From positions 248,001 to 312,000 of the forward strand of contig NZ_LAQT01000003.1 in NCBI RefSeq assembly GCF_001294205.1: DNA of 64,000 nucleotides. The letters are read 5' to 3'. Shown one piece after another: positions 1 to 8,349 of this stretch (within the stretch, counting starts at the first letter, position 1; each line of letters opens with the position of its first letter). The translations under genes and the position numbers were made by a program. A model generated the notes under the pieces. It saw nothing but the letters and a program-made list of their open reading frames with translations. It was not told the DNA's origin and searched no databases. Source of the stretch: Amantichitinum ursilacus. Its GTDB lineage: Bacteria; Pseudomonadota; Gammaproteobacteria; Burkholderiales; Chitinibacteraceae.

Positions 1-630
1 TTTATCGCAGGTCGACGCGAAGCCGAACTGCAAGCCGCCGTTCGCCAGATTGGCCACGGCGCGCAGGCTATCCAGGCCGACGTTACCCGCGGCGAAGATC
101 TGGCCGCGCTGTACGCCACGGTCAAAGAACGCGCGGGCGTGATTGATGTGTTGGTCGCAGCGTCGGGCGTTAGCGAACACGGCTTGCTGGATGACACCAC
201 CGAGGCGCATTTCGATTATCACTTTGATATCAACGTGCGCGGGCTGGTGTTTACCGTGCAAGGCGCTTTGCCGCTGATGCCCGCCGGCAGCGCCATCGTG
301 CTGATCGGTTCGATTGCCGGCTCAATCGGCAATGCCGGTTATGGCACTTATTCGGCCACCAAGGCGGCGGTGCGCTCGTACACGCGCACGTGGTCCAAAG
401 AACTGGCGGCGCGCGGCATTCGCATCAATACCCTTAGCCCTGGCCCGATCGAAACGCCGATGTTTGATAGCGTTACCGACGAAATCCGCGAGCAGTTTAC
501 CCAGATGGTGCCGCTTAAACGCATGGGCAAACCGGAGGAAATTGCGGGCGTGGCCTTGTTTCTGGCCTCGGCCGACAGCGCGTATATCACCGGCGCGGAA
601 CTGGTGGCCGATGGCGGCATGATCGCCTGA
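1..630 (+). CDS. SDR family oxidoreductase (5' end outside window)
   Basis: This is the C-terminal 209 residues of a classical short-chain dehydrogenase/reductase, an NAD(P)-dependent cytoplasmic enzyme. Reading frame 1 is open from the first base, so the start and most of the Rossmann TGxxxGxG motif lie outside the window. The catalytic set is visible as Ser (IGSIAG, about visible residue 104) and YSATK (Tyr 117, Lys 121), followed by the usual SPGPIETPM segment and a C-terminal GAELVADGG motif typical of FabG-like members. The substrate cannot be told. It converges with the VOC/MFS pair. Confidence 0.9.
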   Translation, partial: FIAGRREAELQAAVRQIGHGAQAIQADVTRGEDLAALYATVKERAGVIDVLVAASGVSEHGLLDDTTEAHFDYHFDINVRGLVFTVQGALPLMPAGSAIVLIGSIAGSIGNAGYGTYSATKAAVRSYTRTWSKELAARGIRINTLSPGPIETPMFDSVTDEIREQFTQMVPLKRMGKPEEIAGVALFLASADSAYITGAELVADGGMIA

Positions 631-645
631 TGGCGCGGACCAGGC

Positions 646-1029
646 TCAAGCCGTGATCTCGATGCGCGTGCCATCGGGCGTCTTGATCACGGCTTCGTAA
701 AAGCCATCACCGGTGAGACGAGGCGGCGCGTGCAAGCAGCCCGCCGCCTTGCAGCGCGCCGCCAGCGCATCCACCTCAGCACGGCTACCCAAGGCAATCG
801 CCATATGATCCCAGCCGATGTGTTCGGCTTGTGGCGCATCCGCCAGCCACGGCCCCGTCATCAGTTCGATCTGGCCGGCGTGATCGGGCAATTGCACAAA
901 GCGCGACACAAAGCCGGGCCGACGCTGGCTGTGATAGGCCTCGCCCACGTGAGCGCCAAAATACGTTTGCCAGAACGCGGCAGCTTGATCCAGATTGCGT
1001 GTCCACAACGCGATATGAGCCAGTTGCAT
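646..1029 (-). CDS. VOC family protein (glyoxalase/bleomycin-resistance fold)
   Basis: A 127-residue single-domain vicinal oxygen chelate protein. The N-terminal MQLAHIALWTRN gives the typical first metal-ligand histidine, a second histidine lies in IGWDHMAIAL, and a C-terminal acidic residue lies in GTRIEITA. These are the positions used as metal ligands in glyoxalase I-like proteins. It could isomerise a thiol adduct or bind a drug, and the sequence does not decide. It starts 3 bases after the stop of the MFS gene, with a Shine-Dalgarno-like GCAGGAA overlapping the end of that gene, so the two are probably translationally coupled and may act on the same toxic compound (inference). Confidence 0.85.
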   Translation of the reverse strand: MQLAHIALWTRNLDQAAAFWQTYFGAHVGEAYHSQRRPGFVSRFVQLPDHAGQIELMTGPWLADAPQAEHIGWDHMAIALGSRAEVDALAARCKAAGCLHAPPRLTGDGFYEAVIKTPDGTRIEITA

Positions 1030-1032
1030 CGC

Positions 1033-2181
1033 TTATTCCTGCCCGGAATGGCGGGTGACGATGCCTGCCGTCAGCGGCACCAACGCCATCAACACCACCA
1101 ACATCCAGAACGCGTTCGACAAGCCGACTTGCTTTGAGACAAAGCCAATTGCGGCGGGCCCGAGCAAAACGCCCGCATAACCGGTGGTGGTGAGCGCAGT
1201 CACGGCCAGCCCCGGTGGCATCACTTTTTGCCGGCCCGCCTGGCGGAACAACACCGGCACCACGTTGGATGCCCCTAGCCCGATCAGCACAAAGCCAGCC
1301 AACGCCAGCAGGCCCACCGGCACGGTCAGCACCGCCACAAAGCCCGCCACTGCCACCACGCCGCCCCAGAACAGGGTAGGGCGGTCGCCGATGCGTGCGG
1401 TTACCCAATCGCCGCTTAAACGGCCCGCCGTCATCGCAATTGAAAACAACATATACGCCAGCCCGCCTTGCGCCGCCGCCACCAGGCCTTTGCCGGTGAC
1501 CAGCAGCGCGCCCCAGTCCAGCAATGCGCCTTCGGCCAAAAAGGTGACCGCGCACAGCACGGCCAGTAGCAACACAATGCCGTGCGGCAAGGCAAACAAC
1601 GGGCCTTCGCTATCAGGCGCGCTCTGTTTGAGCAGGCGCGGCCACGCATACAGCATCGCCAACACCATCACCGCCGCGCACAGCAAGGTGCCGGTTTGCG
1701 GGGTGATTTGCGTGGAGAGCAAAAACGTCATCGCCGTCGAACCCGAAAAGCCACCCACGCTAAACAAGGCATGAAAGCCCGACATCAACGGCTGTTGCGC
1801 CGCGCGTTCCACTTCGACCGCATGCACATTCATCGCCACATCCAGCGAGCCCAGCGCGCCGCCAAAGCAGAACAAGGCCGCGCCCAGGGTGAGCGAACTG
1901 GGCGCCAGCGCCAGAAACGGCAGAATGATTGCCATTGCCAGGCCGGCCAGCATGATGGGGCGACGGCTGCCATAACGCGCGCTGATCACGCCGGTAAACG
2001 TCATCGAACACAACGAACCGATGCCGATGCAAAGCAACAACAACCCTAACTGGCCGTCGTTGATCGCCAGCCGCTGTTTGGCAAAGGGCACCAGCGGCGC
2101 CCAGCACGACACGCCGAAACCGGCGACAAGAAAGGCGATACGGGTTGCCAGCCGCGTGGCGGGGCTGTCGGCCGAAAACAT
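1033..2181 (-). CDS. MFS transporter, YbjJ/fucose-permease-like
   Basis: A 382-residue protein with about 12 hydrophobic segments spread over the whole length, as in the major facilitator superfamily. The first half contains the loop ISARYGSRRP, an MFS motif-A-like segment between TM2 and TM3, and the segment GGALGSLDVAMNVHA strongly recalls the E. coli YbjJ group of unknown substrate. The ATG at 2181 is preceded by CTGGAG at good spacing. It is the first gene of a two-gene leftward unit with the VOC protein. An export role is inferred from that pairing only. Confidence 0.85.
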   Translation of the reverse strand: MFSADSPATRLATRIAFLVAGFGVSCWAPLVPFAKQRLAINDGQLGLLLLCIGIGSLCSMTFTGVISARYGSRRPIMLAGLAMAIILPFLALAPSSLTLGAALFCFGGALGSLDVAMNVHAVEVERAAQQPLMSGFHALFSVGGFSGSTAMTFLLSTQITPQTGTLLCAAVMVLAMLYAWPRLLKQSAPDSEGPLFALPHGIVLLLAVLCAVTFLAEGALLDWGALLVTGKGLVAAAQGGLAYMLFSIAMTAGRLSGDWVTARIGDRPTLFWGGVVAVAGFVAVLTVPVGLLALAGFVLIGLGASNVVPVLFRQAGRQKVMPPGLAVTALTTTGYAGVLLGPAAIGFVSKQVGLSNAFWMLVVLMALVPLTAGIVTRHSGQE

Positions 2182-2205
2182 AGGGCGTACTCCAGGGTGT
2201 GCGGT

Positions 2206-2295
2206 GGTGGTGGGTCATGACCCACCGTGCAAAGCCATGTGCGACGAAGCGCGAACCTGGCCAGCCACATTGGGTGGTGGGTCATGACCCACCGT
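2206..2295. repeat. Two direct copies of an 18-bp perfect palindrome
   Basis: The sequence GGTGGGTCATGACCCACC, a perfect palindrome, occurs at 2209-2226 and again at 2276-2293, inside a 23-bp direct repeat (2206-2228 and 2273-2295). It lies just upstream of the MFS start. A degenerate relative with the same arms but TC in the centre occurs at 52680-52697, after another gene. The dispersion suggests an extragenic palindromic repeat family rather than a gene-specific operator, though a regulator site for the MFS gene is possible. Confidence 0.8.
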
Positions 2296-2536
2296 ATGGC
2301 AACGCGCTTAATCGTGCATGAATGTGGACCTATGATTACGCATAAACGTGCAAATGTTAAGCGGTTCATGTATGTTTATGCACGGTATGCGGTTTTTGCC
2401 GCAGTAATGCGCAAGATCGGGTAAGCCTTGCGCTGGTTGGCCTCGTGCGCAGGGTTCCGTTATTGATAGAACTGATCGATGATGATTGCGCGCCCGCCCT
2501 GGCACCGGGGCGGTCCAACGTGAGGGGGAGAGATCA
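2294..2536. other. Intergenic region without recognised gene
   Basis: With the palindromes described above, the whole gap between the leftward MFS gene and the rightward secreted protein gene is about 355 bp. This remainder is AT-richer around 2310-2400 and presumably holds the promoter for the downstream gene. No convincing promoter hexamers, small ORF or RNA were recognised. Confidence 0.5.
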
Positions 2537-3070
2537 ATGCGATATCGCTGGTTTGCGCTGGGCTTGGCCTTGGCGAGTGCGGCCGTCCACGCCGCGCCGC
2601 TGGATGAAATCCCGGTTGCCTTCGGCTTGCACCAGGGTCAGACCCTGTCCGAGCTGGCGGCTTATCAGCCCAGCGCCATCCCCACCGGCTACGCCGATAC
2701 CTGGCGCATGCCGACCGCGCCCACCCCGGTAGCGCCGCTGAACAAGTTTGAAGTGGTGATCTCGCCGCAAACGGGCTTGTGTTCGGTCAGCGGCAGGGCA
2801 GAGGCCAGCCAGCCGTGGCAGTACGCCGCTGAAGGCCTGGCGCTACAAGCCGCGCTGATCAAGCAATACGGCAAAGGGCTGGATGTGCAGGATGCTGCAG
2901 AAGACAATGCTGCCGCGCGACCCGGCGTGGCGATGACGTGGGTGGCCACGCGGCAACATCCCCTGCCAGCGCAGCTAGCGGCCGTCACGCTGGGCTCGGA
3001 CGAAAACATGCTGATCCTGATTTATACGTTTTCGAATGCCAAGGGTTGCGAATTCAAGCCGCGCAGCTAG
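2537..3070 (+). CDS. Secreted hypothetical protein
   Basis: The 177-residue protein has a clear signal peptide: basic MRYR, a hydrophobic stretch, and a likely AHA-type cleavage site after about residue 19 (VHA/APLDE). The mature part has no domain I recognise. It contains two cysteines (LCSVSG and KGCEF), possibly a disulphide. The ATG at 2537 is chosen over an upstream in-frame start at 2486 because GAGGGGGAGAGA directly precedes it and the signal peptide begins there. It lies just upstream of the DUF429 gene on the same strand. Function unknown. Confidence 0.75.
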   Translation: MRYRWFALGLALASAAVHAAPLDEIPVAFGLHQGQTLSELAAYQPSAIPTGYADTWRMPTAPTPVAPLNKFEVVISPQTGLCSVSGRAEASQPWQYAAEGLALQAALIKQYGKGLDVQDAAEDNAAARPGVAMTWVATRQHPLPAQLAAVTLGSDENMLILIYTFSNAKGCEFKPRS

Positions 3071-3104
3071 AACACACTGACAGTCCAGAAAAAGGAGGGA
3101 CGAG

Positions 3105-3752
3105 ATGCAACACCGTGTAGCCGGTATCGATGTCGGTGGAGACAAGAAAAAATGCAATCTGGTGATTCTGCAGGGCGATCAGGTGTTGCTGAGCGTCGGC
3201 AAACAAACGCCTGCGGATTTGCGGCGCCACTGTCTGGAGTATGAGGTGATGGCGGTGGGCGTAGATGCGCCCTGCCAATGGCGCCTGGGCGATGCGGGTC
3301 GCGTCGCCGAGGCCATGTTGGCCAAACAACGCATCTCATCGTTTTCAACACCCACGCGCGCGCAAGCGCTGGCGAGTCTGTCGGGCTTTTACGGCTGGAT
3401 GTTCAATGGCGAGGCGGTGTACCAAGCGCTGGCCGATGATTTCGCACTACTGGAAACGCCCGCCTGGAACGGTCAGCGCATCTGCTTCGAAACCTTCCCG
3501 CATGCCATCGTCTGTGCCTTTTTAGGGCGCGAAGTGGCATGCGCCCGGCGTAAAAGCACGCAGCGCAAGCAATTGCTGCAAACGCTGGGCATCGCGACCG
3601 CCACGCTCAAATCAGTGGATGCGCGCGATGCCGCCCTGTGCGCAGTCACCGCGCGCTATCTGTTGCAAGGCCAGGCGCGGGCGTACGGCGACGCCTTGGG
3701 CGGGCATATTCATGTGCCCAAATTGGATCAACATATCGTGATGGCCAGCTAA
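3105..3752 (+). CDS. DUF429 domain-containing protein
   Basis: A 215-residue protein beginning with VAGIDVGGDKKKCN, an RNase H-like first strand with an Asp, followed by VGVDAPCQW and a C-terminal DARDAALCAVTARYL. This order of acidic motifs is that of the DUF429 family, which has a predicted RNase H-like fold and no settled biochemical function. The Shine-Dalgarno AAAGGAGG precedes the ATG. It follows the secreted protein by 34 bp on the same strand, but the products have no obvious common role. Confidence 0.8.
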   Translation: MQHRVAGIDVGGDKKKCNLVILQGDQVLLSVGKQTPADLRRHCLEYEVMAVGVDAPCQWRLGDAGRVAEAMLAKQRISSFSTPTRAQALASLSGFYGWMFNGEAVYQALADDFALLETPAWNGQRICFETFPHAIVCAFLGREVACARRKSTQRKQLLQTLGIATATLKSVDARDAALCAVTARYLLQGQARAYGDALGGHIHVPKLDQHIVMAS

Positions 3753-3824
3753 ACGGCGGAGCGACTGCGCGATCGGTATGGGGCAGAGATCAGTCTGCTC
3801 GATCGCGCCGCCGCGTCCGATGCA

Positions 3825-4529
3825 TTACGCCCGACGCCGCTTGCGCGCCGCTGCCACTGCGGCCACCAGACCCATGCCCATCAGCGCCCAGGTTTCGGGT
3901 TCAGGCACCGGATCCACCGCATACCCGTTGCTAAAGGCACCGAAATCGAGATGCGCAAAGTAATGGACTTCCGCGCCGGTGCCAGCAAATTGGAGCGTCT
4001 GCGTTGCGGCGTCGAAGGCAGGCGCACCCGGCTCAACGGCTTTTAACCGGGTTCCGATGCCGCGAAACTGGTCGTAATCGGAACTCAGCAAGAAGTCTGC
4101 GCTGCTGATATCGGTGGGTTTGCGTTGCGAAGAAATCCACAGCGTGGCGCCCAGTTGATAGTCAATCGAAACCGATCCGCCCGCCGGGCCCACCACAAAT
4201 TCAATCGGCCCGTTCCAGCCTTCGAGCGTGGTATCGCCTGCGGTGGTGAATAGATCGGCGTACAGATCCAGCGATGTGCTATTGGCGCTGACGCTGAATT
4301 CGGTCTGCCCCGACGAATCGTAGAGACTGGCGGCATAGCTATTGGTGAAGTCAGTGCGTCCGCCGTTGCTGTTGGTAATCCAGCCGCTAAACCCGTTAAA
4401 GATCTGGGTGACATCGCCTTGTACGGCTTCATGCAAGGCCAGTTGGGCGGAGCCGGCCTGCGCAGCGCCGGCCGAAGCCCACGCAATGACCGCAGCCAGC
4501 ACCATTGATTTGAGGGGGGAGAGGGACAC
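3825..4529 (-). CDS. PEP-CTERM sorting domain-containing exported protein
   Basis: A 234-residue protein with an N-terminal signal peptide (hydrophobic run ending AGAAQA) and a textbook C-terminal sorting tail: VPEPETWALMGMG, a hydrophobic segment, then RKRRRA. The family is processed by an exosortase and goes to the outer surface or exopolysaccharide matrix. The central 180 residues look like a beta-rich extracellular domain with no recognised catalytic motif. The GTG start at 4529 is preferred because AAGGAAGG lies 8 bases upstream, and the in-frame ATG at 4505 has no ribosome-binding site. No exosortase or polysaccharide gene is in the window, so it is an orphan substrate. Confidence 0.9.
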   Translation of the reverse strand: MSLSPLKSMVLAAVIAWASAGAAQAGSAQLALHEAVQGDVTQIFNGFSGWITNSNGGRTDFTNSYAASLYDSSGQTEFSVSANSTSLDLYADLFTTAGDTTLEGWNGPIEFVVGPAGGSVSIDYQLGATLWISSQRKPTDISSADFLLSSDYDQFRGIGTRLKAVEPGAPAFDAATQTLQFAGTGAEVHYFAHLDFGAFSNGYAVDPVPEPETWALMGMGLVAAVAAARKRRRA

Positions 4530-4770
4530 TTCGGGCCTTCCTTACGCAAATTAAAGTTGACTCAGATTTGTGAATTTGCTGACTTGGTACTTACCATAGA
4601 GTCGCTGGGGCAGACTGGCAAGCGGGTGGATGACACTTCGTCGGCTGCGGGGCCGGTGGACGGCAGACGGTAGTACACGCAGCACGAGTCCGGCGCCAGC
4701 GCGTCTTCGCGCTGGGCTACAGTGGCAGCAGCCGTTTAATAACGCTGACCCGCCCACAGGAAATCCCGTC

Positions 4771-5145
4771 ATGACCGATGCCCAACTGATTGAACATCTG
4801 TACAACCGCTTTAACGCGCGCGATATCGAGGCCGTGCTGGCCGCGCTGGCCCCCGATGTGCTCTGGGCCAATGGCATGGAGGGCACGCATGTGCAGGGCA
4901 CGCAGGCGGTGCGCGAGTACTGGACTTATCAATGGTCGGTGATCGACCCCACCGTTATTCCGCTCAACATTGCCGCCACCGATGACGGCGCACAGGAAGT
5001 CGAAGTGCATCAGACCGTGCGCGATCTGCAAGGCGTGACCGTGCTGGATGAGGTCATCCGCCATGTGTTTCGCGTGCAGGACGGCAAAGTGGTGCGCTTT
5101 GATATCAAAGGCCCGTCTCAGCTATCCAGCGTGCCGCACGGTTAA
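4771..5145 (+). CDS. SnoaL-like / NTF2-like protein
   Basis: A 124-residue single-domain protein. The N-terminal pattern IEHLYNRFNARDIEAVLAAL with following DVLWANGMEG is that of the SnoaL-like branch of the NTF2 fold, small cone-shaped proteins that act as isomerases, hydrolases or ligand binders. No catalytic Asp/His pair can be assigned with confidence. The ATG at 4771 is preceded by ACAGGAAA. The longer frame extending back to 4630 has no ribosome-binding site. It is divergent from the PEP-CTERM gene. Confidence 0.75.
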   Translation: MTDAQLIEHLYNRFNARDIEAVLAALAPDVLWANGMEGTHVQGTQAVREYWTYQWSVIDPTVIPLNIAATDDGAQEVEVHQTVRDLQGVTVLDEVIRHVFRVQDGKVVRFDIKGPSQLSSVPHG

Positions 5146-5210
5146 GCGGCCCCGGCAGCGCGCCATTGCGCCGCCCGACGGAGCCGCGCCGGAGAATGCC
5201 AGCCGCTATA

Positions 5211-5228
5211 ACGGATGATCTCATCCGT
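5211..5228. promoter_or_regulatory. 18-bp palindrome upstream of MCP gene
   Basis: ACGGATGATCTCATCCGT has 8-bp perfect arms around a 2-base centre. It sits 65 bp after the SnoaL-like stop and 32 bp before the MCP start. There is no following T-run, so it is more likely an operator or mRNA hairpin near the MCP ribosome-binding region than a terminator. No protein is known to bind it. Confidence 0.4.
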
Positions 5229-5260
5229 AAACGTCCACTTGCCCTGGACCGGGGGTTGCC

Positions 5261-6889
5261 ATGCTGCGTCTGATGTCGGTGCAACAAAAGCTGCTGTCGG
5301 GCTTTGCCGTGGTGTTGGTTTTGCTGGCGATTGTGGTGGGCACGGCCCTGTGGAAGATGGCCAGCATCAATGCCAACCTGATCGACATTACCGACAGCCG
5401 CTACCCCAAGCTGGCGCTGGCGTACAAGGTCAGCACGGCTTATCTGGAGATACGCCGGGTGATTCGCGACGGCATTATCGGCACCAGCGATACGCAGAAT
5501 GCCGCCAATGTGGCGCTGATCGAGCAATTGCATACCCAGGCGCAAGCCGATATCAGCGATATGACGCGGCTGATCCGCACCCCCACCGGCCGCGGCATTC
5601 TGGCGCAGATACACAGCGCCGACGACAAGCTGACGCGCGATCTGCCGCAGATGGAAACGCTGATCAAAACCAACCAGAACGCCGCGGCGGTGGCGTACCT
5701 GGCCAGCACCATCAGCCCCGATAACACGGCGCTGGCGGCGGCGCTCAAGCGCATGACGCAATACCAGGAGCAGCAAATGCTGCAATCGGGCGCGACGGCG
5801 CAGGCCAGTTATCACACCGCGCTCTGGACCATGATCAGCGTGGCGGTGTGTGCGCTGATTGTGGGCGTGCTGATGGCGCTCACGCTGGGCTGGATTATCA
5901 CCACGCCGCTTAAAAAATCGGTGCGGCTGGCGCATGCGATCAAGGCGGGCGATCTATCGGGTCAGCGCGAACACATCGCGCCCAGCCGCGACGAAGCCAT
6001 CGAAATTGCCCGCACCATGCAAGACATGCGCCAGGGCCTGCGCGAAGTGGTATCGGGCATCCATGACGATGCCGGGCGCGTGGCTGCCGCCGCCAAAGCG
6101 CTGTCGGCTTCGGCCGAGCAGATTGCCGCAGGCTCGCATCAGCAGGCCGAAGCCACGTCTAGCGCGGCCGCCACCATCGAACAATTGACTGTCAGCGTGA
6201 ACCACGTGGCCGACAGCGCCGATGAAGCCGCCGCGCGTGCCGACGCGGCCGGGCGGCTGGCTACCGAGGGCAGCGATGCCGCGCGCACGTCGTCCGGCGA
6301 GATCGGCCTGGTGACCGGCGCAATGGCCGAAACCGCCGCGCAGATGACGCAATTGCAAACCGATATCCGCCATATCGACCATGTGGTGAATGTGATTCGC
6401 GGGCTGGCGGATCAGACCAATCTGCTGGCGCTGAATGCGGCCATTGAAGCGGCGCGCGCGGGCGAACAGGGGCGCGGTTTTGCGGTGGTGGCCGACGAAG
6501 TGCGCAAGCTGGCCGAACACACCACGCGCTCGGCCGGCGAAATTACCGCAATGATCAACACCATCCAGTCCGGCGTAAACCAGGTGACCGACAGCATGGG
6601 CCGCAGCCTGAGCCGCGCGGGCGTGGTGTCGGATACCGCCGAAAAAACCTCAGCCACCATGCAGGATATCGAGAGCGGCACGCGCGCCATTGCCAGCGCC
6701 ATTACCGTCATCGACGGCGCGCTGGCCGAGCAACGCAGCGCCAGCCTGGGCCTGGCAGGCAGCATGGAAATGGTGGCGCGCATGGCCGAAGAAAACAGCG
6801 CCACCGTGCGCAGCCTGGCCACGGCGTCGTTACAGCTCGATGGCTTGTCGCAGCACTTGCAAACGGTGGTGACGCGTTTTCGCTTGTAG
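5261..6889 (+). CDS. Methyl-accepting chemotaxis protein (four-helix-bundle sensor)
   Basis: A 542-residue Tar-like transducer. TM1 is about residues 11-31, a helical periplasmic four-helix-bundle-type sensor covers about 35-185, TM2 is about 188-213, and HAMP is about 214-265. A long cytoplasmic coiled coil follows, with the highly conserved hairpin tip [20 protein letters not shown] near residue 390, where CheA and CheW dock. There is no C-terminal CheR pentapeptide. The ligand is unknown. It is monocistronic, with no chemotaxis genes alongside. Confidence 0.95.
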   Translation: MLRLMSVQQKLLSGFAVVLVLLAIVVGTALWKMASINANLIDITDSRYPKLALAYKVSTAYLEIRRVIRDGIIGTSDTQNAANVALIEQLHTQAQADISDMTRLIRTPTGRGILAQIHSADDKLTRDLPQMETLIKTNQNAAAVAYLASTISPDNTALAAALKRMTQYQEQQMLQSGATAQASYHTALWTMISVAVCALIVGVLMALTLGWIITTPLKKSVRLAHAIKAGDLSGQREHIAPSRDEAIEIARTMQDMRQGLREVVSGIHDDAGRVAAAAKALSASAEQIAAGSHQQAEATSSAAATIEQLTVSVNHVADSADEAAARADAAGRLATEGSDAARTSSGEIGLVTGAMAETAAQMTQLQTDIRHIDHVVNVIRGLADQTNLLALNAAIEAARAGEQGRGFAVVADEVRKLAEHTTRSAGEITAMINTIQSGVNQVTDSMGRSLSRAGVVSDTAEKTSATMQDIESGTRAIASAITVIDGALAEQRSASLGLAGSMEMVARMAEENSATVRSLATASLQLDGLSQHLQTVVTRFRL

Positions 6890-6915
6890 GCCTGGACAGA
6901 AGCGGCTGGCGTCGC

Positions 6916-7671
6916 TTAGGCGCGTACCACGCTGATGCCTTTGGCTTGCAGCGCTTGCGTAATGGCGGCATCGGCCTGCGCCTCGACGATGACGGTATTG
7001 GCCAGCGTCACATCACCAATCGCATAACGCGACGCCGCATTCAGCTTGTCCATCGACGCCAACACCACGGTCTCGGCCGCGCGGGCCGACAGCGCGCGTT
7101 TGATATACGCCTCTTCCATATCGCCGGTGCTGAGCCCTTCAGTCAGGTGCAAGCCGGTCACGCCCATAAAGTAGATATCGGCATGGATATGCGACATCGC
7201 CTCGATGGCCGCCGCGCCGACATTGACCACCGAATGCTTGTACAAGCGCCCGCCGATCATGATCACGTCGATGGAAGGATGGTCCACCAGCGCCACTGCC
7301 ACGGTGGGGCTATGCGTGACCACGGTGGCGGCCAGGCTGAGCGGCAGATGTTTAACCAGCTCGGCCGAGGTGGTGCCGCCATCAATGATCACGATCTGGC
7401 CCGGCGCAATCATCGCTGCGGCGGCGCGGCCGATATTGCGTTTGGCCGAAGACTCAATCGAGCGCCGTTGCGCGAACGGCGCCACCGCCGAAGACGCAGG
7501 CAATGCGCCGCCATGCACGCGTTGCAGCAAGCCTTCCGCCGCCAGTTCGCGCAGGTCGCGGCGGATGGTGTCTTCCGAAGTGCCAAAGGCGGCGGCCAGG
7601 TCGGCGGCCAGCACGCGGCCGTCGCGCGCCAGTAATTCGAGGATGGTTTTCTTGCGTTCTGTGGTCAGCAT
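6916..7671 (-). CDS. DeoR/GlpR family transcriptional regulator
   Basis: A 251-residue repressor. The N-terminal DeoR helix-turn-helix (LARDGRVLAADLAAAFGTSEDTIRRDLREL) ends with the family signature GLLQRVHGGAL. The C-terminal DeoRC domain is a sugar-phosphate-binding, ribose-5-phosphate-isomerase-like fold with IDGGTTSAELVKHL and a MGVTGL segment. The ATG at 7671 starts the conserved domain. An upstream start at 7710 would add 13 residues unlike the family and would run through the repeats near 7677. It is divergent from the NudK gene, so it probably controls that pair, with a phosphorylated sugar or nucleotide breakdown product as inducer (inference). Confidence 0.9.
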   Translation of the reverse strand: MLTTERKKTILELLARDGRVLAADLAAAFGTSEDTIRRDLRELAAEGLLQRVHGGALPASSAVAPFAQRRSIESSAKRNIGRAAAAMIAPGQIVIIDGGTTSAELVKHLPLSLAATVVTHSPTVAVALVDHPSIDVIMIGGRLYKHSVVNVGAAAIEAMSHIHADIYFMGVTGLHLTEGLSTGDMEEAYIKRALSARAAETVVLASMDKLNAASRYAIGDVTLANTVIVEAQADAAITQALQAKGISVVRA

Positions 7672-7676
7672 GGTTT

Positions 7677-7712
7677 TGCACGAAGATGCTTGTATTGCAC
7701 GAAACTGCACGA
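7677..7712. promoter_or_regulatory. Triple TGCACGA direct repeat, candidate DeoR operator
   Basis: TGCACGA occurs at 7677-7683, 7696-7702 and 7706-7712 in the 78-bp region between the divergent DeoR and NudK genes. Short directly repeated half-sites in the shared promoter are typical of DeoR/GlpR-type operators. Assignment to this regulator is an inference from position. Confidence 0.5.
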
Positions 7713-7749
7713 TAGCATGAATGCTCCCGATTTGTGAAATGGAGCCAGC

Positions 7750-8349
7750 ATGACCACCACGGCAGAGCGCGTGCGCATCATCGAAACCCGCGTGTTATCG
7801 GACGATTGGTACGTCCTTAAAAAGACCACCTTCGACTTTTTGCGCCGCGATGGCGTGTGGCAACGGCAAAGCCGCGAAACCTATGATCGCGGCAATGGCG
7901 CGACCATTTTGCTGTTTAATCCGCAGCAAAAAACCGTGGTGCTGACGCGCCAGTTTCGCCTGCCGGTGTTTGTTAACGGCCACGACGGCATGTTGATCGA
8001 GGCGGCGGCCGGCTTGCTCGATAACGCCTCGCCCGAGGCACGCATCCGCGCCGAAGTGGAAGAAGAAACCGGCTACCGCGTGGGCGAGGTGCACAAGGTG
8101 TTCGAGGCCTATATGAGCCCCGGTTCCGTCACCGAAAAACTGCATTTCTTTATCGCCGAATACACGGCCGACACACGCATCCACCACGGTGGCGGCGTCG
8201 AGGCCGAAGGTGAAGATCTGGAGGTGATCGAAATGACGCTGGCCGATGCGCTAGCGGCCATTACGCGTGGCGAAATCGTCGATGGCAAAACCATCATGCT
8301 GTTACAACATCTGGCCCTGCGCGGCCTGCATGGGGAGGGCGCGCTATGA
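7750..8349 (+). CDS. nudK: NUDIX hydrolase, NudK (GDP-mannose pyrophosphatase)-like
   Basis: A 199-residue NUDIX protein. The NUDIX box spans residues 88-109 (GLLDNASPEARIRAE, then VEEETGY), with the metal-binding glutamates at 102-106. The GLLDN form of the box and the upstream R-Q-F-R-P-V-like strand match E. coli NudK, which cleaves GDP-mannose and related nucleotide sugars to a sugar phosphate and a nucleotide. An ADP-ribose pyrophosphatase activity is the main alternative. The stop overlaps the next gene by 4 bases, indicating translational coupling. Confidence 0.88.
   Translation: MTTTAERVRIIETRVLSDDWYVLKKTTFDFLRRDGVWQRQSRETYDRGNGATILLFNPQQKTVVLTRQFRLPVFVNGHDGMLIEAAAGLLDNASPEARIRAEVEEETGYRVGEVHKVFEAYMSPGSVTEKLHFFIAEYTADTRIHHGGGVEAEGEDLEVIEMTLADALAAITRGEIVDGKTIMLLQHLALRGLHGEGAL

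Noticed and set aside
785-1555. A 256-codon minus-strand frame across the VOC and MFS genes
   Set aside because: It runs in a different frame through two recognised genes and gives a Gly/Arg-rich product without motifs.
5105-5935. A 276-codon minus-strand frame opposite the first MCP
   Set aside because: Arg/His/Gln-rich product typical of shadow frames; the MCP on the other strand has full domain architecture.
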